Shown in pieces: positions 12,401 through 22,487 of a DNA stretch of 64,000 nucleotides. The DNA is taken from contig CAJHNH020001105.1 in the NCBI GenBank assembly GCA_905116865.2, positions 1-64,000 of the forward strand, in the 5' to 3' direction. Origin of the DNA: Candidula unifasciata. Taxonomy: Eukaryota > Mollusca > Gastropoda > Stylommatophora > Geomitridae. Numbering within the stretch: position 1 is the first letter of the stretch; each line of letters begins with the position of its first letter. The position numbers were made by a program, and so were the translations under genes. The notes beneath the pieces were generated by a model. That model ran no database searches. It was not told where the DNA came from and was given only the letters and a program-made list of their open reading frames with translations.

Positions 12401-12725
12401 CTCCCCTACTAACTCCTTTTCCTTCCCGTTAATGCCTCTTATATTCCATGTTCCATAAATCATAGTCCGTAAGCCATGCCAGTTTGTCGCCGTTAAGATC
12501 CGTCCGGTTTTCTCTCTGTAGTTACTTGTAATCATGGTTTAAGGCAAACAGGTGATTGGCCTGTTGTGCCTTTGCATGGTGGAGGGGCTGCCTCCTTGCG
12601 GCCTCCATGCAGGCCGTCTGGCTGATTCACGGTTACCCACTACTTCCGGAGGCGCATGAAGCACTCAGGTTCAGCCAGACCCTCCTCCTTTTACAGCCGG
12701 GCTTGGGACCTGTCTTAGCGGAGTT
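9498..12725 (-). mobile_element. Nearly complete RTE-clade LINE
   Basis: A 3228-bp non-LTR retrotransposon flanked by a 13-bp target-site duplication 'ttcataatattta' at 9485-9497 and 12726-12738. Reading 12725 to 9498 it has a GC-richer 5' leader of about 190 bp (12536-12725), one long coding frame (12535-9527), a short 3' UTR and a TAAG-type microsatellite tail (9498-9510). The fused endonuclease/reverse transcriptase architecture, total length and microsatellite tail are typical of RTE-clade elements. The endonuclease resembles the domain often annotated in databases as craniofacial development protein 2-like. The coding frame has only four in-frame stops and no frameshift, so the insertion is fairly recent. 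Confidence 0.93.
9527..12535 (-). pseudogene. RTE polyprotein: AP endonuclease + reverse transcriptase, four in-frame stops
   Basis: About 1003 codons in a single frame. The N-terminal part (12535-11348) is an AP-type endonuclease that would nick target DNA. It shows TWNIRGINGK, the catalytic LTETKKKG region, YGPNEDE, LLGDLNARVG and a GSDHYLV motif. The reverse transcriptase follows, with AAGHDGITPEM, the FFDLEKAFDKVPW motif, GVRQGDILSP and the catalytic ELAFADDVALIA. The C-terminus has a RYLRKVVQVTRRDKVRNQ segment and a WFGHV motif typical of RTE tails. In-frame stops are TGA at 11816-11818, TGA at 11348-11350, TAA at 9983-9985 and TGA at 9656-9658; homologous reading resumes after each. The natural end is TAA at 9527-9529. 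The start at 12535 is the first ATG in frame and is uncertain. Confidence 0.9.
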
Positions 12726-12866
12726 TTCATAATATTTAACGGCCTCAAATGGTTCCCCCCTCTGTTTATTTATAGGAATGACGTATACACACCGGAACCT
12801 ACCAACAAATACCTTTCTTAAATGTTTGTGTATTCTAGACAAAGCAATAAGGTCTTACTGTGTTCG

Positions 12867-13222
12867 TAAATTGTTGCTGTGATTGTTATTCAACATTTGC
12901 TTCATTAATATAAATTTCTGTAACCTATGGTGCCATTTCAATGGGTTGAAATGAATTCTGTCCGTATTCCATAGTTGTGGATTTCAAGCTGTACGATAGA
13001 CATGGCCAATGAGACACCTTTTTTAGGGGGTGCCTAGTTGACCATGTATCTTAGTGCACTTGTATTCATGGCGAGGCGCAGACGCCGTCTGGAGGTGACA
13101 GGTTCAATTCCCGGCACGGTAACTATAGCTTTCGATTTTTATGTTGTCTAGTGTGTTCTTCTATCTTTCTACTTCTTTCTATGAGTGCCGTTCACAATAC
13201 TTTCTGTTACTTGATTAATTCA
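12867..13222. repeat. 356-bp direct repeat, right copy
   Basis: Partner of 9132-9488, including the box B-like 'ggttcaattcccgg'. The 128 bp between the LINE's right target duplication and this copy (12739-12866) is unique sequence that separated the two repeats before the LINE arrived. Confidence 0.8.
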
Positions 13223-14084
13223 GTCTATAAACTATAAACCCATATCTCAGCTGTTTCAACATAATTTTAACCAGTTGGCCAACTGTCAATGATTTACTTC
13301 CTTATAGCATAAGGACTTATAAAGATTTAAAGGTGACTTAAAACGCTTGAGAATTCTCTTTTGCACTGTAATTGTTAAAGATTGCATAGAATATTCCTCA
13401 TTTTGTGAAATGTTTCCTTTGCCTGAGCTATTCTGCATTAAATTTCTCAATGTTTTCAATCTACTGTTATCAGGGTAACCAGGACAAGAATGTGATTTTG
13501 TCATATGTCAGCTTGCTTGAGAATTGTCCCTTTACTGTTTGAAACTGGTTTGGAAAGTTCTTTTTATTTATAATTACTATTACTTCTGTTTTTCTGTAGC
13601 TTGGACTAAGAAACTTTTTGACTTTCTGTTATAATTGTGACTATCATTTCTTGCAGTTTTGTCATTTTTCACATTAAAAAACTATAATGTTAACATATCA
13701 CAGGTTGCTCACAATACTTCCACCAACAGATATTCTCAGCAAACCCTGTTTGGATCTGGCACTGCTCACATTGAATAAACTGGGCGATTTGTTGGATGTA
13801 TAATAGTAATAATAGCAGGTGCTTCTAGTATTATTTTTTCAGTGTATATGACTATATGCCCTGCCACAACAATTTGTACAAAAAATTTAAAAAATGTAAA
13901 TTTATAATTATGTAAAACTTCTGTCAACAGAAAACTATGATAATAAAATCATGCTTGCCCTCACTTACAAGCAGTTACGCTTGAATTTTTAGTTTGTTTT
14001 GACTGTATGTTTCAGTTGTAAAATATTTAATTGTTACATTTTGTTTAATTGCTACTCTACTATTAGTAGTAGTTTAGGCAATAT
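13223..14084. other. AT-rich intergenic DNA, no gene
   Basis: AT-rich sequence with only short, non-conserved open frames. I see no repeat or domain. Confidence 0.4.
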
Positions 14085-14463
14085 AGGAAACATCAACATT
14101 GAACGGGTAGAGAAAACAACTAACAGATCTTAATGCTGCAGATGGTATTGTTTTGCTAAGTAAGAACAGCAGTGACAAGCAAAGACAAATTGATAATTTG
14201 GCAAATGCATCATCAGAAAATGTAGCCACAATCTAAGTTATAAAGAGACATATGTTAAAGACACCAGTAACAGGTCAAGCAGATGTATGTAACACTGGAG
14301 ACAAAAGAATACAAGTAACAGACAGTTTACTTATTTAGGTAGTAATATACAACTCTAAAATTGTATAGTTTTAGAACCAAGTTTCATATTCTCAATTCTA
14401 ATGTAATTTTCAAATTAACATATATCAGTGAAAGTTGGCGACCCACTACAGACATATAACAAA
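14085..14463 (+). mobile_element. RTE-like LINE (family S) reverse-transcriptase fragment
   Basis: Readable pieces such as ADGIVLLSKNSSDKQRQIDN correspond to the region just after the catalytic aspartates of RTE-type reverse transcriptases, followed by a decayed C-terminal part. The same element resumes at 15217 after the 737-bp TIR element that interrupts it. Stops and small gaps show it is inactive. Confidence 0.6.
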
Positions 14464-14471
14464 GGTAAATG

Positions 14472-15208
14472 GGTCCTATTTATGTTTTCCAGGCCAGGAA
14501 GAGAGTGACTTCCCTTGCTATTCATGACTCACTGGCTCACAGGACCTCTCCTATGTTGTAGGGGTGGCATGTTTTCCTTATTGTCAACACTTTAACCATT
14601 CCCTATTATCTCGCTTCTCAGTGCTTTCTTCCGTGATTATTTTCACACTCTGCTACCTGAGCCACGGTCGGGACGATGTAAACATAAATATTTTCTGTTC
14701 CTATGTTCCTTATAAGTGCTTTCTTTCTCTTGGAAGAAAGCCACCGCCAGTGAATGTAGAAGTACAAAAACATTTCAGATTAGATTCTCAAGAATTATTG
14801 AGCCTGCAGTGCTTTTCCTTCAGCACTTCTTACTTGTACACAGGCACCCCCGGCACCCAAAATAGACTCACGACAACACAACGTCGTAAAAACATTATAT
14901 ACGTTGTGGGAACACCAAACAGAGCTTAATCACAAGACTCCCGCAACATAGGAGAGATCCTGTGACTCAATGAGTCATGAATGGCAAGTATACTCTGTGC
15001 GAATGCCAAACCAGGCTCATAACACTCCCGCAACAGAGGAGAGGTCCTGTGACTCAATGAGTCATGAATGGCAAGTATACTCTGTGCGAATGCCAAACCA
15101 GGCTATATCATAACACTCCCGCAACAGAGGAGATGTCCTCTGACTCAGTGAGTCATGAATGGCAAGGAAAGTCACTTTCTTTTTGGGCTGGGAAATCTAA
15201 ATAGGACC
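14472..15208. mobile_element. 737-bp terminal-inverted-repeat DNA element (MITE-like)
   Basis: The ends are a perfect 11-bp inverted repeat (ggtcctattta...taaataggacc), and similarity between the arms extends inward for roughly 95 bp (14472-14565 against 15115-15208). An 8-bp target duplication 'ggtaaatg' flanks it at 14464-14471 and 15209-15216. The right half contains three tandem copies of a unit of about 85 bp with 'ctcaatgagtcatgaatggc' (14935-15170). A 121-codon frame at 14564-14929 has no transposase-like motif. An 8-bp duplication is used by hAT, P and Mutator-like transposases; the long arms favour a Mutator-like relative, but the superfamily is open. Confidence 0.85.
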
Positions 15209-15216
15209 GGTAAATG

Positions 15217-15295
15217 CATAAAAAAACAAATGCCTGAGAGAAAGGATAAACTTAAAATGGGATGAATTCAAGAGGGCTGAAGAAGTAAGAGCAAT
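15217..15295 (+). mobile_element. LINE family S, C-terminal coding remnant before the minisatellite
   Basis: Continues the fragment at 14085-14463. It reads approximately ERINLKWDEFKRAEEVRAMS once small frameshifts are allowed, and it runs directly into the first 52-bp minisatellite unit, which itself encodes the next part of the same LINE protein. Confidence 0.55.
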
Positions 15296-17143
15296 GTCTG
15301 GGCAACCACTAGTATCAGCAGTTATAAGACAGAGAAGATGGCGCTAGATCTGGGCAACCACTAGTATCAGCAGTTATAAGACAGAGAAGATGGCGCTAGA
15401 TCTGGGCAACCACTAGTATCAGCAGTTATAAGACAGAGAAGATGGCGCTAGATCTGGGCAACCACTAGTATCAGCAGTTATAAGACAGAGAAGATGGCGC
15501 TAGATCTGGGCAAACACTAGTATCAGCAGTTATAAGACAGAGAAGATGGCGCTAGATCTGGGCAACCACTAGTATCAGCAGTTATAAGACAGAGAAGATG
15601 GCGCTAGATCTGGGCAACCACTAGTATCAGCAGTTATAAGACAGAGAAGATGGCGCTAGATCTGGGCAACCACTAGTATCAGCAGTTATAAGACAGAGAA
15701 GATGGCGCTAGATCTGGGCAACCACTAGTATCAGCAGTTATAAGACAGAGAAGATGGCGCTAGATCTGGGCAACCACTAGTATCAGCAGTTATAAGACAG
15801 AGAAGATGGCGCTAGATCTGGGCAACCACTAGTATCAGCAGTTATAAGACAGAGAAGATGGCGCTAGATCTGGGCAAACACTAGTATCAGCAGTTATAAG
15901 ACAGAGAAGATGGCGCTAGATCTGGGCAACCACTAGTATCAGCAATTATAAGAAAGAGAAGATGGCGCTAGATCTGGGCAACCACTAGTAACAGCAGTTA
16001 TAAGACAGAGAAGATGGCGCTAGATCTGGGCAACCACTAGTATCAGCAGTTAGAGAAGATGGCACTAGATCTGGGCAACCACTAGTATCAGCAGTTATAA
16101 GACAGAGAAGATGGCGCTAGATCTGGGCAACCACTAGTATCAGCAGTTATAAGACAGAGAAGATGGCGCTAGATCTGGGCAACCACTAGTATCAGCAGTT
16201 ATAAGACAGAGAAGATGGCGCTAGATGTGGGCAACCATTAGTAACAGCAGTTATAAGACAGAGAAGATGGCGCTAGATCTGGGCAAACACTAGTATTAGC
16301 AGTTATAAGACAGAGAAGATGGCGCTAGATCTGGGCAAACACTAGTATCAGCAGTTATAAGACAGAGAAGATGGCGCTAGATCTGGGTAACCACTAGTAT
16401 CAGCAGTTATAAGACAGAAGATGGCGCTAGATCTGGGCAACCACTAGTATCAGCAGTTATAAGACAGAGAAGATGGCGCTAGATCTGGGCAAACACTAGT
16501 ATCAGCAGTTATAAGACAGAGAAGATGGCGCTAGATCTGGGCAACCACTAGTATCAGCAGTTATAAGACAGAGAAGATGGCGCTAGATCTGGGCAACCAC
16601 TAGTAACAGCAGTTATAAGACAGAGAAGATGGCGCTAGATCTGGGCAACCACTAGTATCAGCAGTTATAAGACAGAGAAGATGGCACTAGATCTGGGCAA
16701 CCACTAGTATCAGCAGTTATAAGACAGAGAAGATGGCGCTAGATCTGGGCAACCACTAGTATCAGCAGTTATAAGACAGAGAAGATGGCGCTAGATCTGG
16801 GCAACCACTAGTATCAGCAGTTATAAGACAGAGAAGATGGCGCTAGATCTGGGTAACCATTAGTAACAGCAGTTATAAGACAGAGAAGATGGCGCTAGAT
16901 CTGGGCAAACACTAGTATCAGCAGTTATAAGACAGAGAAGATGGCGCTAGATCTGGGCAAACACTAGTATCAGCAGTTATAAGACAGAGAAGATGGCGCT
17001 AGATCTGGGTAACCACTAGTATCAGCAGTTATAAGACAGAAGATGGCGCTAGATCTGGGCAACCACTAGTATCAGCAGTTATAAGACAGAGAAGATGGCG
17101 CTAGATCTGGGCAACCACTAGTATCAGCAGTTATAAGACAGAG
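15296..17143. repeat. 52-bp minisatellite derived from LINE coding sequence (main block)
   Basis: About 35 head-to-tail copies of a 52-bp unit containing 'gggcaaccactagtatcagc' and 'agacagagaagatggcgc'. Most copies are identical. Recurrent variants include cAacca to cAAaca and tAtcag to tAAcag, and one copy lacks about 10 bp near 16051. One unit reads SGQPLVSAVIRQRRWR, which is the LINE protein segment just before the IGHILREE motif at 17715. The unit length is not a multiple of three, so the array cannot encode a long protein. Confidence 0.95.
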
Positions 17144-17429
17144 ACCCCCGTGTGGGTTCCGGGGCCCCATTGTGGGGAAAACAAGAATAGACCCACTGCC
17201 TCCCCAAAAGCAAGTCGTAAGAGTCGACTAATTGGGGAGCTTCCTTTGAAGTCGGAGTGCATCTGCCAGAGAGGCAAGGAACCAACAGTCTGTATTCAAG
17301 AGAATGAGATCTGTAAAACTGATGCACACGCAACACTCAGGTTCTGGAGCAGGACTGCAGTTCAGTAGTGGACGATCAACCAGAACTTTCCGCCAGAGTG
17401 TACAGCTGGTGAACGCGAAGAAGAAGAAG
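17144..17429 (+). mobile_element. SINE1, full-length copy (286 bp)
   Basis: A 286-bp insertion within the 52-bp minisatellite, flanked by an 11-bp target duplication 'ataagacagag' at 17133-17143 and 17430-17440. It begins 'acccccgtgtgggttcc' and ends in a GAA-repeat tail after 'gtgaacgcg'. The second complete copy (37634-37919) is also exactly 286 bp, which supports these ends. No clear Pol III boxes were recognised. It encodes no protein. The short 3' motif resembles the end of the LINE at 61430-62330, a possible partner. Confidence 0.88.
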
Positions 17430-17712
17430 ATAAGACAGAGAAGATGGCGCTAGATCTGGGCAACCACTAGTATCAGCAGTTATAAGACAGAGAAGATGGC
17501 GCTAGATCTGGGCAACCACTAGTATCAGCAGTTATAAGACAGAGAAGATGGCGCTAGATCTGGGCAACCACTAGTATCAGCAGTTATAAGACAGAGAAGA
17601 TGGCGCTAGATCTGGGCAACCACTAGTATCAGCAGTTATAAGACAGAGAAGATGGCGCTAGATCTGGGCAACCACTAGTATCAGCAGTTATAAGACAGAG
17701 AAGATGGCGCTA
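17430..17712. repeat. 52-bp minisatellite, continuation after SINE1
   Basis: About 5.4 further copies of the 52-bp unit. The last unit runs into unique LINE sequence at about 17712, where the reading becomes RWRYIGHILREE. Confidence 0.95.
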
Positions 17713-17960
17713 TATTGGACACATCCTGAGAGAAGAGACCAGCAGAGAATCACCAAACTAGTTTTGACATCGGAAATGGATTAAGCATTTGAAGATGTTC
17801 AAACAAAATACTAATTCCGATATTAATGAGAGAAGCCAAAGCTGCCTTTCTGGATTCCATCCATGATATTGAAGTGATTGCATAAGATAGAATGAAATGG
17901 AGGTATAGATCTTGAGAGCCCAAATTACGTATAATTGCACAACAGTCCAATGAATAAAAA
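17713..17960 (+). mobile_element. LINE family S, 3' coding remnant after the minisatellite
   Basis: Starts with the IGHILREETSRESP segment typical of the C-terminus of RTE-like elements, then decays with several stops. It shows that the minisatellite grew inside one LINE copy. Confidence 0.55.
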
Positions 17961-18367
17961 GTTCTAATTTTGACAACATGTCCCCTTCAAACCTCAGGAT
18001 TATAATTGGGAAATAGAGTGTAACATTGAGTTCTCATTATATATTTGTTATTTTGTATTTCATACATTTATTTTTCAAGACATTTATATAATTGCATTAT
18101 TATTTAAAATATAGTCTTCATTGTAACTTCCTGGGTACTGAATATGGTAGAAATTATTCATATAATACGTTGTGTTCAGCTTTGTACTGCTTGGGGCTTA
18201 TCTGTTCTTCCACAGACTATACCTGCCAGTTTTTTCTTACATTCAGAAGTAAAATGTCAGGATTTCCTTTCAAATATAATGATGCATCATATGCCATAAA
18301 TCATATTGTTTTAAATCAATGTAAATCTTATTGCTATATTGCTAAATACTGAATGTATCATTTTCAG
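17961..18367. other. Upstream region and acceptor of zinc-finger copy B
   Basis: From about 18160 the sequence aligns with 31880-32101 (copy C) and 55090-55306 (copy D), including 'gatgcatcatatgccataaa', and ends in a pyrimidine-rich 'attttcag' acceptor at 18367. An upstream, probably non-coding exon must exist but I could not identify it. Confidence 0.5.
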
Positions 18368-18492
18368 ACTGCCTTTGATCACACTTGTGCTGAAGAGGTC
18401 CTCACTGAGACCCATCAAGGATAAAATGGAGAGTGAAATACCAAAAGTTGTCAAGACAGAACCACAAGTGTATTTAGATTACCCTGGTCAAG
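18368..18492 (+). CDS. Zinc-finger copy B, 5' coding exon
   Basis: The exon is bounded by an acceptor (ttttcag) and a phase-1 donor (CAAG|gttaga). The probable start is ATG at 18426 with a good context (aaaATGG), giving 22 codons, MESEIPKVVKTEPQVYLDY plus three more, and one spare base. The frame upstream of the ATG is open to the acceptor, so an earlier start in another exon is possible. The spare G joins AG of the next exon to make Glu. VKTE is a SUMO-type consensus shared with copies C and D. Confidence 0.8.
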
Positions 18493-19753
18493 GTTAGAAT
18501 AACATGGCAGTATGCTTTTGTAAATCTGTTTATAGAATTAGCAGCTTCTACAGTTAAATATACAACCACTATATTTAGTAACTGGAACTGATTTTCCAAT
18601 TTTAAATGCCTTTTTTTCCCTCTATGCATGTTACTGAATTCATGCTAAAAACAATTTTTAAAAAAATTAAAGCGTTATCTTGAAAGTCAGTATTTTCTGG
18701 CCATTTGTATCACTGCTTGATAAAAGACTGTATGATTTGCATGTGCGACATCTGAAATCAAATGTACATAACATTTCGATGGGTTAAAAAAAATTTATTT
18801 TTGTTGTTGCATTTATGTTTAAAAGATATGCAGAGAGAATGCAACCTTCTCCTGCTGTTCTTTGCTTCTCAGTCCAGTTTGATGATTCACCACATATTCT
18901 GACGGCTGCTGATTTATTACAGTGAGGTTATGTGGATTCGAAGAAAATCAGAATACTGTATAAACATTACTGGGATTGATTTTTCTGCAGTGGCCAGCTT
19001 AGGATAAGGAATTTTATTGTGGCTTTCACACAGTGGTATGAGAGTTGCACTGCAGAAGAGATTGGAGCCTCATCACATAATCTTTCCAAAGTCTCTAGCC
19101 GACCTTCATTGTGGAGATGGCAGAGTACAAAAATAAAATAAACTATTATAGTTTTCCCTACATATCAGTCTTTACCATGTATGTTAAATGTTCATTTGTA
19201 CAATTAAATGTACTCATTAAAAAAGTTCTTAGGCTGCACTTACATAATTTTGTTCCTATTTAGTCATCATATGTGGTAATTTAATCTATGAGAGACTGTA
19301 CCTAAATACATTAATACTTGTGTTTCTTTGCATTCACCGGCTGTAAACTCTAGTAGAAAGTTTTGGCTGTTTGTCCACCTCTGGACTTTTGTCTTGTTCT
19401 AGAACGAGTGTTGCATGCACATCTGTTTTACAGATCTGATTTATTTGTATGCAAATTGTTGGTTCCGACTTCAAAGGAAGCACCCAGTTGGTCGGCTCTT
19501 AGGACATTTATTTGTATGCAAATTGTTGGTTCCGACTTCAAAGGAAGCACCCAGTTGGTCGGCTCTTAGGACATGCTTGTAGGGAAGGCGGTTGGTTTAT
19601 TCTTGTTTCCCCCCACAATGGGGCACTGGTACCCATACAGGGAATTGATACTTTATCAGTGAGGTGACTTTTGCCGTAACTGTTCTTCTGACATTACATT
19701 TACACATCTGTTTGTAAGCTGTTGTTAAACAAGTATTTACTTTTGTGTTTCAG
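18493..19753 (+). other. Intron of zinc-finger copy B
   Basis: About 1.26 kb, aligning piecewise with the introns of copies C and D. It holds a single unexpanded version of the segment that became the 73-bp minisatellite in copy D (about 18900-18985), and a SINE1 insertion (19318-19640). The 3' end has the conserved acceptor 'tttgtgtttcag'. Confidence 0.8.
19318..19640 (-). mobile_element. SINE1 copy in intron of copy B, with internal 66-bp duplication
   Basis: An antisense SINE1 insertion. Its 3' end is at the left (rc of 'tttgcattcaccggctgta') and its 5' end near 'ccccccacaatggggca' at the right. Imperfect flanks 'attaatact' and 'attgatact' may be the target duplication. A 66-bp segment beginning 'ttatttgtatgcaaattg' occurs twice in tandem (about 19440-19571). 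Copies C and D lack this insertion at the matching intron site, so it arose after duplication. Confidence 0.75.
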
Positions 19754-21279
19754 AGATTGTCCCAAGTTCTGAAAGTGATCCTTCTCTCTCCATGCAAGAA
19801 CACACACAGATGTATGGTGGCCTGGACATGAAGCTTGTGAAACAAGAACTTTCAGAGGTGTATTGTGATGACAGAAGTCACAGATTCAGTGAAATGGGAG
19901 ATATGGCTGGAGGTAGCAGCACTCAGAGCATGGCAGAGCTCAATGACTCACAAACAACAACAGAGAATTGTTATAAGGCATCTGTAAAACATGAAAGCTT
20001 TCATCAAACTTCAGAAAACATGTCTTCTGTGATTGAAATCCGTGAGAAACTTTCTTTGATTAATGAAAACTGTCAATTACAAAAAGTACAGATACCAGTA
20101 ATGCCAGAACAGATGGCTGCAAATTCTTGTTATAATTCTTTAGATTATACCACTTGTGGTATGAAAGAGATACAAAAAGAAGAAATAGCAAACAAGGATC
20201 TTGATGACATTGTAGATACAAATTTGAATAGATCCAGTACAACACATACTGGACAGAAAACTTTGAAACGTGATGCATCATTTTCTGAAATTGGCTGTCT
20301 GAAACACCACATTGAAATTCATCTAGGGCAAAAATCTTACAAATGTGATGATTGTGGTGCCTTTTATGATTGCATTGGCAGTCTTTCCATTCACTTGAGT
20401 GGGCACACTGGTGAAACACCTTCCAGGTGTGATAGTTATGGTACTTCTTTTGCTAATGATAATAGTCTGAAATGTCACAACAGAAAGCATACTGAAAAGA
20501 AACCTTACAAGTCTGATGATTGTGATGTGTCTTTCTCACAAAATATTGATTTGACGAAGAGAATTCATACAAAAGATGATCCCTACAAATGTAGGGGTTT
20601 TAGTACTTCTTTGACTCAAAAGAGCCATTTGGAGACCCACAAGAGAACACATACAGGAGAGAAACCTTATAAGTGTGATGCTTGTGGTGCTTCTTTTTCT
20701 CACAACAGCAGTTTGAAGACCCACAAGAGAACACATACAGGAGAAAAACCTTATCAATGTGATGCTTGTGATGCTTCTTTTTCTAGCAATAGCAGTTTGC
20801 AGAGACACAAGAGAACACATACAGGAGAGAAACCTTATAAATGTGATGCTTGTGGTGCTTCTTTTTCTCGTAAGAGCTATTTGGAGACACACAAAAGAAC
20901 ACATGCAGGAGAGAAACCCTTTAAATGTGATGTTTGTAGTACTTCTTTTTCTCGTAAGGGTGATTTGGAGACCCACAAGAGAACACATACAGGAGAGAAA
21001 CCCTATAAATGTGATACTTGTGGTGCTTCTTTTTCTCGCAACAACATTTTGATGCGACACAAAAGAACACACACAGGAGAGAAACCTTATAAGTGTGATG
21101 CCTGTGGTGCTTTTTTTTCTCGTGTCAGCAATTTGAATACCCACGTAAGAATACATACAGGAGAGAAACCTTACCAGTGTGATGCATGTGATGCTTCATT
21201 TTCTTACAGCAGCAGTTTGAAGATCCACAGGAGAACACATTCTTCTTCTACTGACTTACTAACCCCCAATGGAGCATAG
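19754..21279 (+). CDS. Zinc-finger copy B, main exon: poly-C2H2 protein truncated by a LINE
   Basis: With the 5' exon this encodes about 530 residues. A conserved N-terminal region (to about residue 215) is acidic and Ser/Thr-rich and carries VKQE and VKHE SUMO-type motifs; the fourth motif of copy C is VMPE here. About eight intact 28-residue C2H2 fingers with TGEKPYKC linkers follow, plus degenerate ones near the start, where Cys is replaced in CDSYG and in KSDDCD. These features indicate a nuclear sequence-specific DNA-binding protein, probably a transcriptional regulator. The last 12 residues (SSSTDLLTPNGA) are encoded by an inserted LINE, and finger sequence resumes at 22867. The truncated form could still be expressed. 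No KRAB, SCAN, ZAD or BTB domain is visible. The target is unknown. Confidence 0.85.
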
Positions 21280-21787
21280 GCCCTTAACCAACTCACGCTG
21301 TGTTAGCAGTTGCTGTTTTCTTAATCCAATCTGTTGCCAGTGAAAATGGGAGAGGCAACAAGACATCTCTGTCGCACTCCTTTTTTTAATTTTTGATTTC
21401 AGATGTATTTTTTAGCTTTCCCTCATGAAGAACATAACATTTCATGTCCTTGTGTGTTGCCTTTACCATGTGAATAATTTTCTGTGGGATTCCATAGTGC
21501 CCCATTAATTTCCAGAGAGGTTCCCTATCAATGCTGTCGAAAGCTTTTTCATAGTCTGTGAATCCAGTGTAAAATGGTGAATTCAATTCAATGCTTTGCT
21601 CTGTTATTATACGTAATGTGGCTATCTGGTCAGTACAGGATCTGTTTGGCCAAAAACCTGTCTGGTCTTCTCTTTGCTTTTTATCAATATCATATTTAAG
21701 TCTTTCAAAATAATCCTACTTAACAGTTTTTCAGGAACTGACAGCAACATAATTCTGTAGTTTTCACACTTGTGAATCACTTTTTTT

Positions 21788-21809
21788 GGGGGGGGGGGGG
21801 GGGGGGGGG
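21788..21809. repeat. 22-bp poly-G tract
   Basis: An uninterrupted run of about 22 G residues inside the LINE insertion. The exact length is likely to be unreliable. Confidence 0.9.
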
Positions 21810-22216
21810 CAATTTTACAAGAAATCCTTTTCCCCAGTTTACTGGTATGGTATTTCTTTGGTCTCCCAGACTTCACTAAATAATTTGTGTAGCAAATCCG
21901 TTGATATGTTTATATTGGAATTATTAACTTCTGCTGGGATACAATTTGGACCTGCTGCCTTTCCTTTCTTCAGAAGATCGATCGCTCTTCTAATTTCCTC
22001 TTTAGATGGTATCTCACAGCTGATATCCAGTTCAATTTCTAGAGGCTGGATATCTAGAGGAACTTCTGGGGCTGGTCTATTTAGAAGTATTCTAAAATAT
22101 TCATCCCATCTGTCAATTTGATCTTTAGTGTTGGTGAGTACCTTTTCTTGGCTTTTTTTGATTGATCCAGTTGGCTGACTTTATTTACCTACTTATTTAA
22201 GTTGTGTTACTGTAAA

Positions 22217-22487
22217 AGTCAGGCGGCTTCCGTGGCTTAGGCGCTGCGAGCCTGACTCATAATATCAGCCTTCCGCGATCGAAACCCACTGCTAGCTGCA
22301 TGGATTTTTATAATTGAATCGGCGTCGCCCAAAATTGGTACCAGGATGTATGTCCTGGGGAAGTGAAGACGGCTGGCGTAATGCTGACCACATTACCCAC
22401 CTAGTGCCAAGTGTCTCTAAAGATGTGGGTGCTCTTCCCATATGCCTGCTGCACTTAAAGGCGTGAAAAGGTATCTTTTTTTTTTAA
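22217..22487 (+). mobile_element. tRNA-derived SINE nested in the LINE
   Basis: A 271-bp element with an 8-bp target duplication 'actgtaaa' at 22209-22216 and 22488-22495. The 5' part is tRNA-like: box A-like 'gtggcttaggcgc' and box B-like 'gatcgaaaccc' lie 40-45 bp apart. It ends in a poly-T stretch. It would be transcribed by RNA polymerase III and moved by LINE machinery. It is the last of three events here: gene, then LINE, then SINE. Confidence 0.8.

Noticed and set aside
9132..13222. LTR retrotransposon formed by the 357-bp repeats and the enclosed reverse transcriptase
   Set aside because: The reverse transcriptase is RTE-type with an AP endonuclease, has its own 13-bp target duplication, and there is no gag, protease or integrase.
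15296..17712. CRISPR-like array with regular 52-bp units
   Set aside because: Units are fully repetitive without unique spacers, the genome is eukaryotic, and the unit comes from a LINE coding segment.
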